Below, piece by piece: positions 1 through 12,434 of a stretch of 64,000 bases of DNA. The first letter of the stretch is position 1, and each line of letters starts with the position of its first letter. Origin of the DNA: Gigaspora rosea (taxonomy: Eukaryota; Glomeromycota; Glomeromycetes; Diversisporales; Gigasporaceae); contig QKWP01000430.1 in NCBI GenBank assembly GCA_003550325.1, positions 36,257 to 100,256 on the forward strand, read 5' to 3'. The translations under genes were made by a program, and so were the position numbers. The notes below the pieces were generated by a model. It saw nothing but the letters and a program-made list of their open reading frames with translations. It made no database searches and had not been told where the DNA came from.

Positions 1-792
1 AATGGTACCAAAATAATCTGATTCTGATCGATATGGCACGTGGTATTTATCATAGAACTTAGGTGCACCAAATTAGATATATCTAATTATTAATTGTTTA
101 TAGAATACAAATCTTTGTTGATCTTAGGATGCTGTGATCAGAATTTAGTAATTTTAGGCTTTTTAGAATCGGCTCAATGAGGCAACATTTTGATAGTTAA
201 ATCATTAAAAATGGACTGGTGGATCAAAAGTTATTCAATATTAAAAATTATATATATATAATAATTTTTTTTTACTTAGGCAGTTTCACCAGTATTTTAT
301 TAAGATACTAAGTATATTGCTATATAATACACTTGTTTACTCCTAATTTGCAAATCTGACATTACCCGGCTGCTGTAAAAAGTGCCCAAGTACAACCTGC
401 CGCACTAATTTGAAGACAAGCTAAAAACTAGAGGCTATGTTAAACTAGCCTAAGTGCCACACCATAATGGCTTCTTCTCTTCTTCATATTCCTTTAACTA
501 ACAAAAAATTTACTAAGGACAAAATAAGGAGAGGGGGTAAACATAAAAACATATCAAGCCAAGAAAACGAGAGATACAAAAAGAAAAACAAACAAAAAAG
601 AAAAAACGGAAGAGAAAAACAAAAAAGAAAAAAAACCACATGGTAAAGCACGAAGGCTAGTCTAATGAAAAAGAAACAAAAACCAATGGAAAAAAGAAAA
701 GGAAAAACACTATTATAACCCGTGGAAGTTTGAATAAAAATTATATAACAAATGCAACTATTGTATATCTCTACTTTAAAGCTACGCCTTAA
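1..792. other. AT-rich non-coding stretch, no gene seen
   Basis: No open frame of note and no recognisable RNA gene. It contains a purine-rich A/G tract at about 485-700 on the plus strand and is otherwise unstructured AT-rich sequence. Confidence 0.5.
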
Positions 793-1467
793 TTAATATC
801 TTCTTCCAACTATACGACCAACCTCGAATATCCCTATACCATATTGATTGAGCACATCGTATGGAGTAGCACCGATACCATATTCGTAAACAAACATGTC
901 ACGTGGTTGCATTCTACTGGGTCCATCCGAATTTGGAAAAGTAAACAGCCAATCTTTTGAGGGGGTAAACCAAATCCCCACTTTTTATCAAAAATTTTGG
1001 AAGAAAGGCAGGAAGGCGAAAAAGATGATACAAAAGAATCACATGTAAGAAATCTACAGGAGAGTGTTGTTGGAAAACTCATTTTTTTGCTGTTCCCCAT
1101 TATATAGTCACAGGTTACTTTGTCGACGGAGCGGAAATGATAACTCCACCAAAATTTTTTGTACAAGGGCGCCACCTCCTGCCAGTTATCTTGTACCAAA
1201 ATGCTTTTGGCTTGCATGCCGAATATATCAAAGGAGTCCCTAGCTGATAGCGAATAGTTCACCTTTGTAGAAACCGTAGGTCCTGTGTACTTCTACCCAT
1301 GCTCCAACAAATAACTTTTTGTTTTCTTCTGTTGGAAATTTGGTCCAAGTGATCGTTGGAAAGAGTTTATCCAAAATCCATATATATAATAATATATATA
1401 AATATATATTTATATATATTATATATATTATATTATATATAGGACCTGATAATTGCTCTACCCCCAC
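793..1467 (-). pseudogene. Uncharacterised minus-strand coding remnant
   Basis: Base composition is less AT-rich here than in the surroundings, and three overlapping minus-strand frames read like protein in turn. The piece at about 1300-1240 ends in GFYKGELFAIS. The piece at 1262-985 contains WWSYHFRSVDKVTCDYIMGN. The piece at 981-793 contains SKDWLFTFPNSDG and ends in VGRRY. Passing from one to the next needs a frame change near 1240 and near 980, so this is a decayed gene or several exons whose boundaries I cannot place. I do not recognise the family. An AT microsatellite lies just upstream (about 1381-1440). It could be chance open frames. Confidence 0.2.
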
Positions 1468-1654
1468 CTACCTAAAAAATCAGATGATAAATGGCGCTTT
1501 CTTTACAGGTTCCATTTATCACTTTTTTTTTTATTTTAATAAAAAAATATCAATATGAAATATAAATTTTTTTTTGCAATAATTATAAGTAAAATTAATC
1601 ATGTGATGATAGTTTTCTGGAAAGTGTATAAACTTGCGAATCATGAGTTTATAC

Positions 1655-2291
1655 TAGAGTTTGGAACCGGTGAAAAATTTCACCTGGGTCACCTGTGTAA
1701 CTTTAAATCAGTTACTCGCTCGAGTGAAATCGGTTAGTATAAGGTAGCAATAAAAGTTAGAAATAATTATTCAATATCGAACTTTGAATGATAATTATAA
1801 TGAACTTAGCACATATTAGAAGTTAAGTATTTATTTAAATTTATATTTATTTCTGATATCAAGATAAATTTAATGGAAGCTTTAATGTTCCCGGCATTTC
1901 AGAGAGTTAAAAGTTTGACCAATTCAGCCATAATATATTGTTCATGTGCTTTGTTCACCTGCTTAATTAGCGCAAATTAGCATTTGGATAGTCAAGCGTG
2001 CATGAACTGTAAAACAACAGGTGCTGTCCAAATTTTTCCTGTCATTACGCAGATTTATGCAGAATTATTAAGATTTGACGATGATAAAAAAAAAAACTTT
2101 AATAATACATATACAAATTATTGCCATTAACAGCTAATTTTATGTCAATTTATCAATTTGCAATCGCTAAATTTGCTTAGCACTAATGAATTGTACGGAT
2201 ACCCATTTTCAACCGGGTTGTTATAGCATCAACCGGATGAACCGACCAACAGCGGTTGACCTGATTTTGCTTGATCCGGTTCCAAACTCTA
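1655..2291. mobile_element. Inverted-repeat element, hAT-like MITE candidate (637 bp)
   Basis: The ends are 16-bp perfect inverted repeats, TAGAGTTTGGAACCGG at 1655-1670 and its complement at 2276-2291. The interior is AT-rich and non-coding, with further CCGG-containing subterminal motifs. The short TIR with CCGG-type subterminal repeats resembles hAT elements, but the 8-bp flanks (GTTTATAC and CACGCGAT) do not match, so there is no target duplication to confirm it. Confidence 0.5.
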
Positions 2292-3445
2292 CACGCGATG
2301 TCATCGCACGAAACCAGAAACAGAATATTTGAACAAAATTACAAATCAAAGTTTAATAAAACAATTGTAATGTGCATTATTATGAATCACCATGCATTCA
2401 TTATCATAGCAGATTTTGGTCATGCTTGGGCTTTTTTTTATTGTGCTTATGATAATGATGCTGTAAATAGCTGAGAAAACTAAAAATTTATATATAAATT
2501 TATTTAAAGAAAAACAGAATTTCGAGCTTATATTATTTTAAGCCACATTATTTATTTAATATGATCAATAAATACAAGAGTAATAACTGGCGAACAATAA
2601 TAATGTTATTATGTGAGAGAAAAAAATCGATATGATAGTACGAATATAGACCATGAATGAATTAAATATTTTCAGATGCTTTGTGTTATTACCGTGGTCC
2701 CAAACCTTCTGCAGAAACTTAGTGATCATTGCATATTTAGAAACAAAAAACACACCGGGCAAATGCAGTGATCTATGCAAAATATAATTAATTTTTATCA
2801 AAACATTAGAATAAAATTTATTGTAGGTATCTATAGCAAATTAGTGTAAGTATTCTTTTTTTTATTTTTCATGTTTGCTAAAGACTTATTTTACTCAAGC
2901 TTATTCATCAAAAGTAACAAATTTTAGGCATTCTTAGATGAATTTTAAAACCTTTTATTTAAAGATTCTTTATTATTTTTAATTCTTATAATTTCATCAC
3001 ATTACCAGTAATAACTTTACTGTATAAAGCATGCGAATTGTTATCATGTACAGTATCAATTTTATTCAAATGTTTAATACATCAGCCGCAATAAGCAGTA
3101 ACAAAAAAAAAAACTCACCCTGATTTTCTATAGAACCCTACAATAAATTCTATCCTAATATTTTGTTACACAAAATTATAATAATTATATTTCTGTATTT
3201 CGAATAACTCATTGCGTTCACCCATCGTGTTTGTCATTGAATCAACTATGATTTTATTTTTTGATAGGTAAACATAAAACTACGAACTACAAGAATCGCT
3301 GAATCTGGATGACAAAAATTTCGACCAAAAATTTACGAAAAATTGAGAAGTTAGAAATAAATCATCAAAATCTTTAGCGGAATATAAATTTTCTTAAAAT
3401 TTGCTAATGTATTTAATCTTATGTTTTTCTTTTATTTATTGCGAA
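2292..3445. other. AT-rich intergenic DNA
   Basis: Nothing coding or clearly structured was found. The longest open frames are low-complexity AT sequence. Confidence 0.5.
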
Positions 3446-3515
3446 GCAATTGTTCTTGTTCTTGCTCTTGCAACTGCACCTGCACTTGTTCTTGCACATG
3501 TTCTAAAACAGAAGC
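3446..3515 (-). other. Possible Q/E-rich terminal exon or low-complexity repeat
   Basis: On the minus strand a TGTTTTAG acceptor-like sequence is followed by an open frame rich in Gln and Glu (EHVQEQVQVQLQEQ and so on) ending in a TAA stop. On the plus strand it is an imperfect repeat of TTCTTG/TGCAC-type hexamers. It may be a last exon of an otherwise unseen gene, or simple sequence. Confidence 0.2.
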
Positions 3516-3724
3516 AATACACATTTCACGATTTTAAGAGAATTGTTTAAGGAAGTTAATAAATCTAAATGTTACCCACGTGAATCCAACAATTTTAATA
3601 GATTAAATTATGTCAATTTTATATGTATGTTGTTATATATATTAACATTATATTTAGCAAAAAAAAAAACTTTAATTGTTTAAAAGCATATTAATATGTT
3701 TTAATTAATAAAAAAATTTTAAAG

Positions 3725-5249
3725 CTACAACAATTGATTGCTACCAGGAGTCGGAATATATTTTGGTTTTGATTTAGTATTCTTATACAATAAAAACCCA
3801 CTGAAAGATAAAATACCAATTAATAGTACTCCTGCACCAATACCAATTATGATAGGTAAAATATTATTCGAAGATGAACTATCCGAAGAAGGCGAATTAT
3901 TTGAAGAGCCAGCGCTATGTGTTGCCAATGGTGGTAAACTAGAAATTGGTATAGACAAATTATCATTATAATGTGATAATAATGACCATTTATAAGTTAA
4001 TGGATTCGAAATATCCAATTTATAAATGTTTTTATTATATTGTTTTCCAATATTTCTTTCTGTCACATTTATACCTTAAAATAAAAGAAGATGAAAGTTA
4101 ATAATTTCTTTGATATATAGTTTATAAAATGTAAAACAATTATAGTTACTAAATGATACAATCATATAATTATTAACTATAGTTGCTGAATGTGAAGTTA
4201 ATGGACCAACAGGGTTTACTTCCGAAGGTGTTGCCCACATATAATTAGAAGTGTTTAAGACTACGATAGATGGAGTAGCACTTAATTTATTGCTTGTTCT
4301 ACTATATATAATAACATGTCCATCTGAAGCTAAAAATTATTGTAAATAATACAATTCATTTGAAATTCATTTGAAACGTTTATTTTTGAATTTTTAATAA
4401 TACTTACTTGAAACAGCTGTGTAATCGCTACGCTTATTAGGTATTTGACCTGTCGAATTCTATATGTTTATGTATAAAAACTAATTAATTACTTGACCGC
4501 TTTTTAGTATAATTAATCACTAATATATTAAAAAAAATTTACAATAAATTGCTATGAATTTGTAATGATACTGTATGATAATGTGGTGGTCATTGTTGTA
4601 TCACTCGTTGGATATAAAGTTGAAGAAGATTCATTGGGAAAATATAATATTTGGCCATTTGATGACAAAACTTAGGATGGACCATATAGAGCTGAAAGAG
4701 ATGAAGTGGCAAAAGTTTTATATATTTGTAGTATTAATGAACTATTTGACCACACCAAGTTGACTATATCAAAAATATCTATAAGACCAGAAATTTCTTG
4801 TAACGAGTAGGCTTTTTTTGTACTTCCATCAAAAGTTCAGGGTTTAAAGTCTTCAAAATATTGACTAGGTTTTCCTGTGAAACTAGTATTTGTTCCCATT
4901 TATTTAGCGTAGTGTCAAATGTATTAACTTATACTCCAGAAGATGTCCCAATGGGAGCATTAGTAACAAAAAAAAGTTTATCATTTGCATTTCCACCTAA
5001 AAATGGCATATATGACATACTATAACCTGGAGTATTATTGACTTGAACCCATTTAGATGAATCAATAATGGTATTTCCATCAAAATTTGTTAAATCTATA
5101 TAAAAAAAATCCAAAAGGCCAACATAATACAGTTTATTATTAATATATTATGATTTGACATTGCTTCCACCAGTGAAGTACCAACAGTGTGCAAAATTAA
5201 TATAAGTAAAAAGTAATGAAACTATAAAATAGGAGAATAAATAATACAT
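3725..5249 (-). pseudogene. Kelch-repeat, signal-anchored membrane protein gene, broken
   Basis: Read on the minus strand. An ATG at 5249 opens a hydrophobic signal peptide (MYYLFSYFIVSLLFTYINFA). Kelch-like blades follow: LYYVGLLDFFYIDLTNFDG, then a segment ending in NANDKLFFVTNAPIG at 5114-4929, then VNTFDTTLNKWE. After a degraded middle come exons at about 4330-4145 (GHVIIYSR ... MWATPSEVNP ... SHSATIVNNYMIV) and 4066-3725. The last exon has a Ser-rich linker, one membrane segment (IIIGIGAGVLLIGILSFSGFLLY) and a short basic tail. This signal peptide, kelch propeller, C-terminal TM layout is typical of the large galactose-oxidase/kelch families of mycorrhizal fungi. Introns of 60-100 bp separate the exons. 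In-frame TAA stops near 5150 and 4930, plus frame changes around 4560-4880, mark it as a pseudogene. Ligand and role are unknown. Confidence 0.75.
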
Positions 5250-6643
5250 TTTGTCCAAAAAATAAAATAGAGAATTTTGAAGAAAGAAATAAAATGAATC
5301 TGAAATTTTTTAGTAAATTAAAATCTATATGTTTACATTATAAAAAAACAGAAACTGTTATAAGTTTGAATCATAGGATTTTATACTTTATAATGCAATA
5401 CGTTATAATAATTGTTACTGTAGTTATTGCCCAAAAAAAAAACTTTAAACCTCAACTATAAATCATTGTATTGTTATGGTCTTACATAGCAGATTTCATT
5501 TGGGTTTTTTGATTGTGCATCATTAATTGTTCCAAATTTAGTGGTAACTAGAAGTTTGGGTTTTGATAAAAACAATCTAGCTAAAATTTGAGATTGAAAA
5601 CATAGTTCATCATCATTATACAGTATGCATTTATTTATCGAAGAATGTAACACCAAATTAATACGTTCATTTGATTGGATGTCTGTTTCACATGGTATTT
5701 GCAATTTTATATTCCTTTATTTAGTCATATCTTAATAGGTACAAACCGTTAATATTTAATTATGTATTTATATAATTACTAATATAAGTTAAACCGGAAT
5801 TACTAAACGTAGAAATGATCAATGCAAGGTTTATTATATCATAATGCATTAATATTTAGGAGAGTTTCAAAGTTAATGGATTTAGAAAATAAATGGAAGT
5901 TTAAAAAATTGAAATTGTGATTACATGAAAAGGTCGAATGGGAATGTCTGTAACTTTATTTCTTTAAACAAAATTTAAATTCATTTATATGTTATGTGTC
6001 GTTGTCAATTCATCAACCAATTAATGTTCTATATCATTTTTTTATACTATAAATTAATTACACAAATAAAGCAGCTTTAATTAATTAAGTATCATTACAC
6101 AAAAAAAAACCCAATTTATTAAGTATCACTAAGTATTTTACTATAACATTTTCTTATTTAATAATTATAATAATATAAATTTACTTCTTTGCTCATGAAC
6201 TCTTAAACAATACTAGAAATATATATTTAAAAAAATAATATGAGAAAAATTTGACAAGTCTTTATTTTAAAATTCTAAATCAGGCATTCATTTTCGTACA
6301 AGAGGATGTTAAAAAATGTCATAACTCTAATTCAACCTTCAAAGAATAATTTAAGATGGAAAAAAGTTGTTTTTATTTATTTGTTATTAAATGAAGGTTT
6401 ATATAGAATATTAACGATGATTTAATATATGGAACAAAGTTATTCAACACCTAATAAAACTGATAGTTGTTATTACAGAAAGGCCTGCTACTGCTGCATT
6501 TAGATGAATCAATTCATTATTTTCAAGGTGATGTGGATACGTTTTACTAAATATGTTAAATATATTAATTTTTTAAAAAAAAGAAAACTTAGTTTCACTT
6601 CATGTAATCACTTAAGTTTTTTTTTTTAATAATCATTTCACAT
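5250..6643. other. Intergenic, no clear gene
   Basis: A 76-residue open frame on the minus strand at 5474-5704 (contains SINKCILYNDDELCFQSQ) is mildly protein-like but matches nothing I know and has no visible continuation. The rest is AT-rich. Confidence 0.4.
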
Positions 6644-6651
6644 CTTAGAAC

Positions 6652-6940
6652 TAGTGTTCTGCATGAACTGGACCGGGCGGGTATTTTTAAAGATCCGGAT
6701 CCAGTCCATCTCAAAAAAAGAACTTCTCTAGAAAAAAATATTGTCCTCCATATTTCTCTGATGACTCTGCTCGTCTATTATGTCACTTTTTTTACCTACA
6801 TTATGACCATTTTTGACCAAACAGACAAGCTAACTTATGTTTCAGATTGGATTGGGCGGATCTTAATAAAGATCCGGATTTGATCTGGTATACGGACCAG
6901 ACTGGACCTGGACCGGACCCAGATCTTTTGCAGAACACTA
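6652..6940. mobile_element. Non-autonomous hAT element (MITE, 289 bp)
   Basis: The ends are imperfect inverted repeats, TAGTGTTCTGCA on the left and TGCAGAACACTA on the right, followed inward by GGACCGG-type subterminal repeats. It is flanked by a perfect 8-bp direct repeat, CTTAGAAC (6644-6651 and 6941-6948). An 8-bp duplication with a TIR close to CAGTGTTCTGCA is diagnostic of the hAT superfamily. There is no coding capacity, so it would need a hAT transposase in trans. Confidence 0.9.
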
Positions 6941-6948
6941 CTTAGAAC

Positions 6949-9900
6949 CATTTTAAATTGGCTAAAGTTTTTTAAATTTGAAACGACCTATGTTAACAAT
7001 TGGTGTGAAAAATAAAATTCTATATCCAAGCGATAAAAATTATACACCAAAAAATTAGCGAATAGGTAATTTGACAAATGATTGGCACGGAGCGGCATGT
7101 ACTCATTTGCCAAATTGCCATTCTTTTATATATATAAAAATTTATAATAAAATTTAGCCATATTAAAAAATTAAATAAATAAAAAAATAAAAATTTATTA
7201 TAAAATTTAACCATAAAAAACCAATAATTTTCACCTGGACTTTGATGCAAAAATCAGAAAGATAGACCGAATGGATGGAATCTTTATAAAGGCTCATTTG
7301 AGACAGCATCGTTGTCGACTACCTTTAGCAGATATAACATATACGAACCTTTTTTTAATTAGAAATTTTTCATTAAAAAAAAATAATGATTATCTTTCGC
7401 TAGGTTTTGTCTTGGACAGTATACTTCGTCATTTGATGCGCATTACAAATTATCTCATTAAAAATTTCCAATAAACTTGTGTTCCAGGTTATTTTTGATT
7501 GGCTTAACATTATGTAGTTCATCATTCATACCAACATAAGAATTTTAAATTTATGGGTTACCCAAAATTTTGATCATGTGAATTGTTTGAATTTTTAAAA
7601 AATTACAGTATTATATGATTTTGATCCATTAAACAAAGTTTGCTTTCCCTTTGACGAATAATAATATCCAATATTCGATCAAAGTTTCGCAAATCAAAAA
7701 AGTTATATCATTCTATTTTTAGAAATTAATATTGAAAATGAAAAGAATTTAATTTATAATTAAAAAACTTGAATATATACCTTTCTGGCACGGTACAGAA
7801 AAAGTATCTGGCAAGTACGATACAAAAAAATGACCGTACCTGGATAAATTTTTAGAGCAAGGTACATAAAAAAAAAATACTGTAATAATTACTGTACCTA
7901 AGGTTTTTTTAGGTACTCAAAAAAAGTATATACTTAATAAAAAAATTGAAATGCGGGTATGTTAATATCTCAAAACCCAATTATAAATTAGCCTTTGAGG
8001 TTCTAACAAAAAATGTTCTCTTGCAAAAATTTTAGCATAAACTATAACCCTTTTCATCCCAAAGCTAACCTTTACCTAACCTTAAATTGGTTTATTTTGC
8101 TTAAAATTTATATGTTATACAGATTTACAAATTGATTAATTAATACCTTGTTTCATACACTGATGTACAATAAGAAATTTTCTAAAAAAAAAATCTAGTA
8201 TTAACAATTTGGATACAACACAAAATATAATTTAAAAAAAGTTTACTGTAACTGAATTGAATATTAATAAACCAGATACAGTTAGAAAAAAAATGTACCA
8301 TACCTAAAGTTATGTTAATAGATTTAGTATAGTACATAAAAGCTTTGTAAGATTATATGAAATAAAATTATAATGAGACATAAATATGTAATTACCCAAT
8401 ATATAATTATTTTGTTTAATATAATGTAATTAAATATAATATAAATATAATATTTATATAAATTATTATGTTTTAAATATAATTATATAATTTTTTTTAT
8501 AATATAACTAGATATTAATATAAATTATATATTTTAAGTATTAATAAAACTAACTTTCCCAAGAGATATCACCTAGTTAGTTATAATTTTTCAAAAAATA
8601 CAATATCTACAAGGAGTTAGGGTAGGTGTTAGGATAGGATTAAAATATGTATATATAGATAAAATTTAGTGCTGAGCATTTTACTCAATAACACAAAGAT
8701 AGTTTATATAATAAAATTTTAAGCTATTATATAACTAGATAATATCACCACTAGTGAAAGTTAGCAATACTCTTTAAATATAATGATTAATTTTTTTTAT
8801 TTATTTATTTCTATTTCACTATTGTATTACTTGATTTGTATAGATATATGTATTCTAAGTTCAATTCAAATTTTAACTTTTACTAAATTCAAGCCTAATA
8901 TTATTTGGCTACTTCTCACAGTATTTAAATATAATCTACTGTACTAACTTATGGAGAAGTAAGAGTTGGATAATGCTAGCTAAGTCAAAAGAGATTTTTA
9001 TCTTTTTGGATCCAACTGCACATTGTATTAGACCATAAATCTACCTTTCTCTTTTATAATAATTTCTTTATTTTTCTCTTTTTTACTATCTCCTCTTGTT
9101 CTAGTCTTGGAATTGTCTAAAAGTTTACTTTTTTTTTATATATGAAATACAAATAAAGTCTATCTACTAAAAGAATATTTATTAAACTAATTATAGATTA
9201 TTATTCTTGAATATTATTTTTATAGGGTTACTATTTCCACAATGGTATTTTGCTATTTCTACTATAGTTACACAAAAATTCTATTTTTAGAATTCTTTTT
9301 AACTTTAACTTAACCTAAACCTAATCCTAACTCTAAAAACTAATAAGTAAAATTTTTTAGCTCCTAATTGTAAGTTGTAAAGCTTATTTTTGTGCTTCTA
9401 ATAGTAGTTAAATTATCAAAATTGGTTTAGTGTATCACAAGATACTTGGGATCAATAAAAGAACATAAGAATTAGCAAATTCACTATTATACAAAGCATA
9501 AACAGGACCAAGAAATCTTTATTATAGGTTTTTGCTTCAAACAGATTATAAATAGTGTTTATAGTTTATTTTGTATTATTTGATTTTATTGACTTAGTCT
9601 ACTTGGTCAGTCAATTTTTTATAAAATCGACTAAGCTATTTTAATATTTTGTAATATTAAAAAACATAATAACCAATCAAAAATAGGCAATATATAAAAT
9701 GCTTTTTTAATATATATTGCCTTTAATATCCAATAAAACATTTAATCAGATAAGCTATACAAATACTTTCATATACATTATTCGATATAATAAACACATT
9801 TGTAAATTCAAACAATTATGTAATAAATTTTTATAATATTTAATACGCATACATATAGAATCAATTATAATCAATTATATAACAAAACTTATGCATACAT
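6949..9900. other. AT-rich non-coding DNA with dispersed repeats
   Basis: No gene is supported. The stretch at about 7980-8150 resembles the interior of the foldback element at 63400-63675 (shared motifs around 'gttctaa', 'agcataaacta' and 'cataaactataacc'), so it is probably an old copy of that family. The stretch at about 9321-9471 is repeated at 48142-48290. Confidence 0.5.
9321..9471 (+). repeat. Dispersed repeat, copy 1 (second copy at 48142-48290)
   Basis: Both copies share CTAATCCTAACTCTAAA/TAATCCTAACTCTAAAC, ACTAATAAGTAAA, TTCTAATAGTAGTTAAATTA, and a 3' part CAAGATACTTGG..TCAA..AAAAGAACATAAG, in the same order and spacing. There are no coding frames. It is a diverged interspersed repeat of unknown class. 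Confidence 0.7.
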
Positions 9901-9907
9901 ATGGAGG

Positions 9908-10143
9908 AGTGTCAATAGAAACCAGGCAAATTGTTTCTAAGTAATTTTTTTTAAACTTTAGATTAAATTATCTTAGCAACTATTAAGCCAATCTTGATAA
10001 AAATTTTTTTATTTTAATTCTATGTAGTTATAGAATTAAAATAAAAAATTTTTTATCAAGATTGGTTTAATAGTTGTTAAGATATTTTAATTTAAAGTTT
10101 AAAAAAAAATTACTAAAAATGATTTGCCTGGTTTCTATTGATG
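9908..10143. mobile_element. Palindromic foldback MITE (about 240 bp)
   Basis: The sequence is almost entirely two inverted arms of about 110 bp around a short AT loop. The left end reads GGAGGAGTGTCAATAGAAAC, and the right end is the complement of GGGGGCATCAATAGAAACC. The arms contain the complementary AATCTTGATAAAAATTTTTT tract. TA dinucleotides abut both ends (with the ends taken as T/A-terminated), which fits a TA target duplication. It is non-coding. Confidence 0.75.
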
Positions 10144-10732
10144 CCCCCATATAATAAATATACACAAATTAGTTAGTTTTCTTAATTAGGAGCACATACA
10201 AATTATATACAAGATTATATATAAATTACACAAATATATGCAATGGTATAAATATTGCTCTAATTTTTTATACAATGAATTTTTTTTTAATACAAAACAC
10301 TTATGCAGGCTATTTATAACAATAAAATCTGTGCTACTTGAAAACCTGTTTATAAAACAATTTTTACAATCTTTCTATAATGAATACCTGTTATAGTAAT
10401 GATTTGGAATAATAAAAAAATGAACTTTAGCTAGTATTGTTAGTTGAACTAACCAGATATATTTTTAATTAAAATTAGATATAACTTTATTTTAATTGGG
10501 TTTATGTCCAATTCTAATTGAAAATACATCTACTTAGTCTCATTGACAACATTAACTTCAATAATAAAGTAGAAGATTTTGAAATATTCGATATTCTGAT
10601 TATAATTGATATCTTAGTTCACCCATTGTTTGTTAATAGTATTTCTTGAGTAATGAACTATAAAACTATTAAAATAATTCCTTGTGCTATAAGTTTATGT
10701 TTATTGCTATTGTATAAATTTTAGGTATTTCA

Positions 10733-10920
10733 CAGATCAGCATAGTATAGGTGAACAGATCTGTATAGTATAGGCTGAATTTTAAAATCTAATCTATACT
10801 GTACTAATTAAATATATATTAGAGTTAGAGTTAGAAATTATAGCTGATCGGCATAGTATAGATTTTAGATTCAGCCTATACTACGTGGATCTGCTTACAC
10901 ATTCTATACTAATCTGATAT
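10733..10920. mobile_element. Inverted-repeat element (about 190 bp)
   Basis: The left arm (GATCAGCATAGTATAG ... AGATC ... TAGTATAGGCTGAAT) is matched in inverted orientation by the right arm (ATTCAGCCTATACTA ... GATCTG ... CTATACTAATCTGAT). Arms are about 60 bp with mismatches and an AT-rich loop. No target duplication is obvious. Confidence 0.55.
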
Positions 10921-11725
10921 AATTTCATAACATTTTGGCAACAAGCTTGAATGAATTCAAAAGCAGAAATATTTGCTAGCCAAATTTATCTATACTAAGT
11001 TTGAATATATATTAGCTAAACTATATATATAGCATTCTCATGGTATCTAAACATAGTTTAGAGTATGTAAAAATTTTGGTATGCCTATGTCTTTTGATCA
11101 AGGAACCCTGTACTAGTAAATATTATACTATAGTGTCACAGGTTAATTAATGTCCTGTATCACTAAACAATCTAACTAGACGGCGAGCACTTTATTACTT
11201 TGCTACAACTGATTTTACTTGCTATATTTAACGAAGCAAGTGTATCACTTATACGGACTTTACTATTTTAGTTACTCAATTGTTTATTTAAAGAAAGAGA
11301 CTAAGCTAATTCTACTATTATATTCACTGTGCTTATATACTATATTTTAACTTTTAACAACTACTACATCAATTAATTGTCATTCGATCATAACTATTAA
11401 TATATTTATCTCATTATACGTATGTGTATTATTAAATCCTGCATTATTGATCTACTTATTAACACCTTAATTAATCACATGCATCATATGCACAAGACCC
11501 CAATGATCGATCATTATTCCTCAATATTACAATAGTAATTTTGCATTGATATAATGTAAATTAAAAAAAGTATATAACATCAGCAAGTTGTTTTTTTATA
11601 AAATCTACATAAATCTACAACTTTACATAAATATTATATAGACTACTATATAAAAATTATATAGGTTAATTTTTATATATTATTTAATTAGAATTTATGT
11701 AAAATCTATTTAAACTTAAGCGGAG
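10921..11725. other. AT-rich intergenic DNA left of the nested LTR element
   Basis: No gene or repeat boundary was recognised. Confidence 0.5.
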
Positions 11726-11848
11726 TATTATAGAACGAGTTTTAGTATTTGTTTCTTGAATATATTTTCTAATATATTCTATTATATTATTTTATTATTA
11801 TATTATTAGTATTTTATATTATTTTATATTATTTTATATTATTAACTA
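11726..11848 (+). repeat. Left LTR, 5' fragment
   Basis: It matches 40838-40964 of the right LTR (GAGTTTTAGTAT.. TTTCTTGAATATATTTTCTA.., then ATTATTTTATTATTATATTA). The canonical TG start has become TA. It ends at TATATTATTAACTA, which the inserted LINE duplicated. Confidence 0.88.
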
Positions 11849-12434
11849 TGGGATTTTTCAAAAACTCTTCCTGCTGATCCTCTGTACCAAAAAAGAAACT
11901 AAACAAAAAACCAATATTTTACTCAAAAATAATTACTCTATCACGAATTTATTTGTTTCCCTTAAGAAAGAAGCAAGAGCAAACAAAAGCATATTAGGTT
12001 TACTAGAGGTATCAGCCTTGTCTACTAGCAGAATAGGAAGAAAACTAAAAAATTTTACAAATGCTATAAATTTTTCGCAAAAAGTGGGCATACCAGTTTG
12101 ACCCTGTAAAGTAGATCACTCAGCACAACAAACAAACAAACAAAGAAGACACATTCTATTTCGGTATTACAGTCGGGGATTTTTCAAAATTCATAGATCA
12201 TTTCTAGAATAGTCTAAAATCATGCTTCGAAATGCGATTGGCGTTAATAGAAAAAATTCCCGATATTTCGTCGATCTAATACGTACCTAATACGTAATAA
12301 AAGTCGAAACTAGCTTTAGAAATATATATTTTCAAGCACGTACTTTTAGAATCCCTGGGGATCCCTGAGACCTAACAAATTAGTTTTTTCACAAATCGAA
12401 GTTTAAATTACATATTTTCGTATATTGATCAAAC

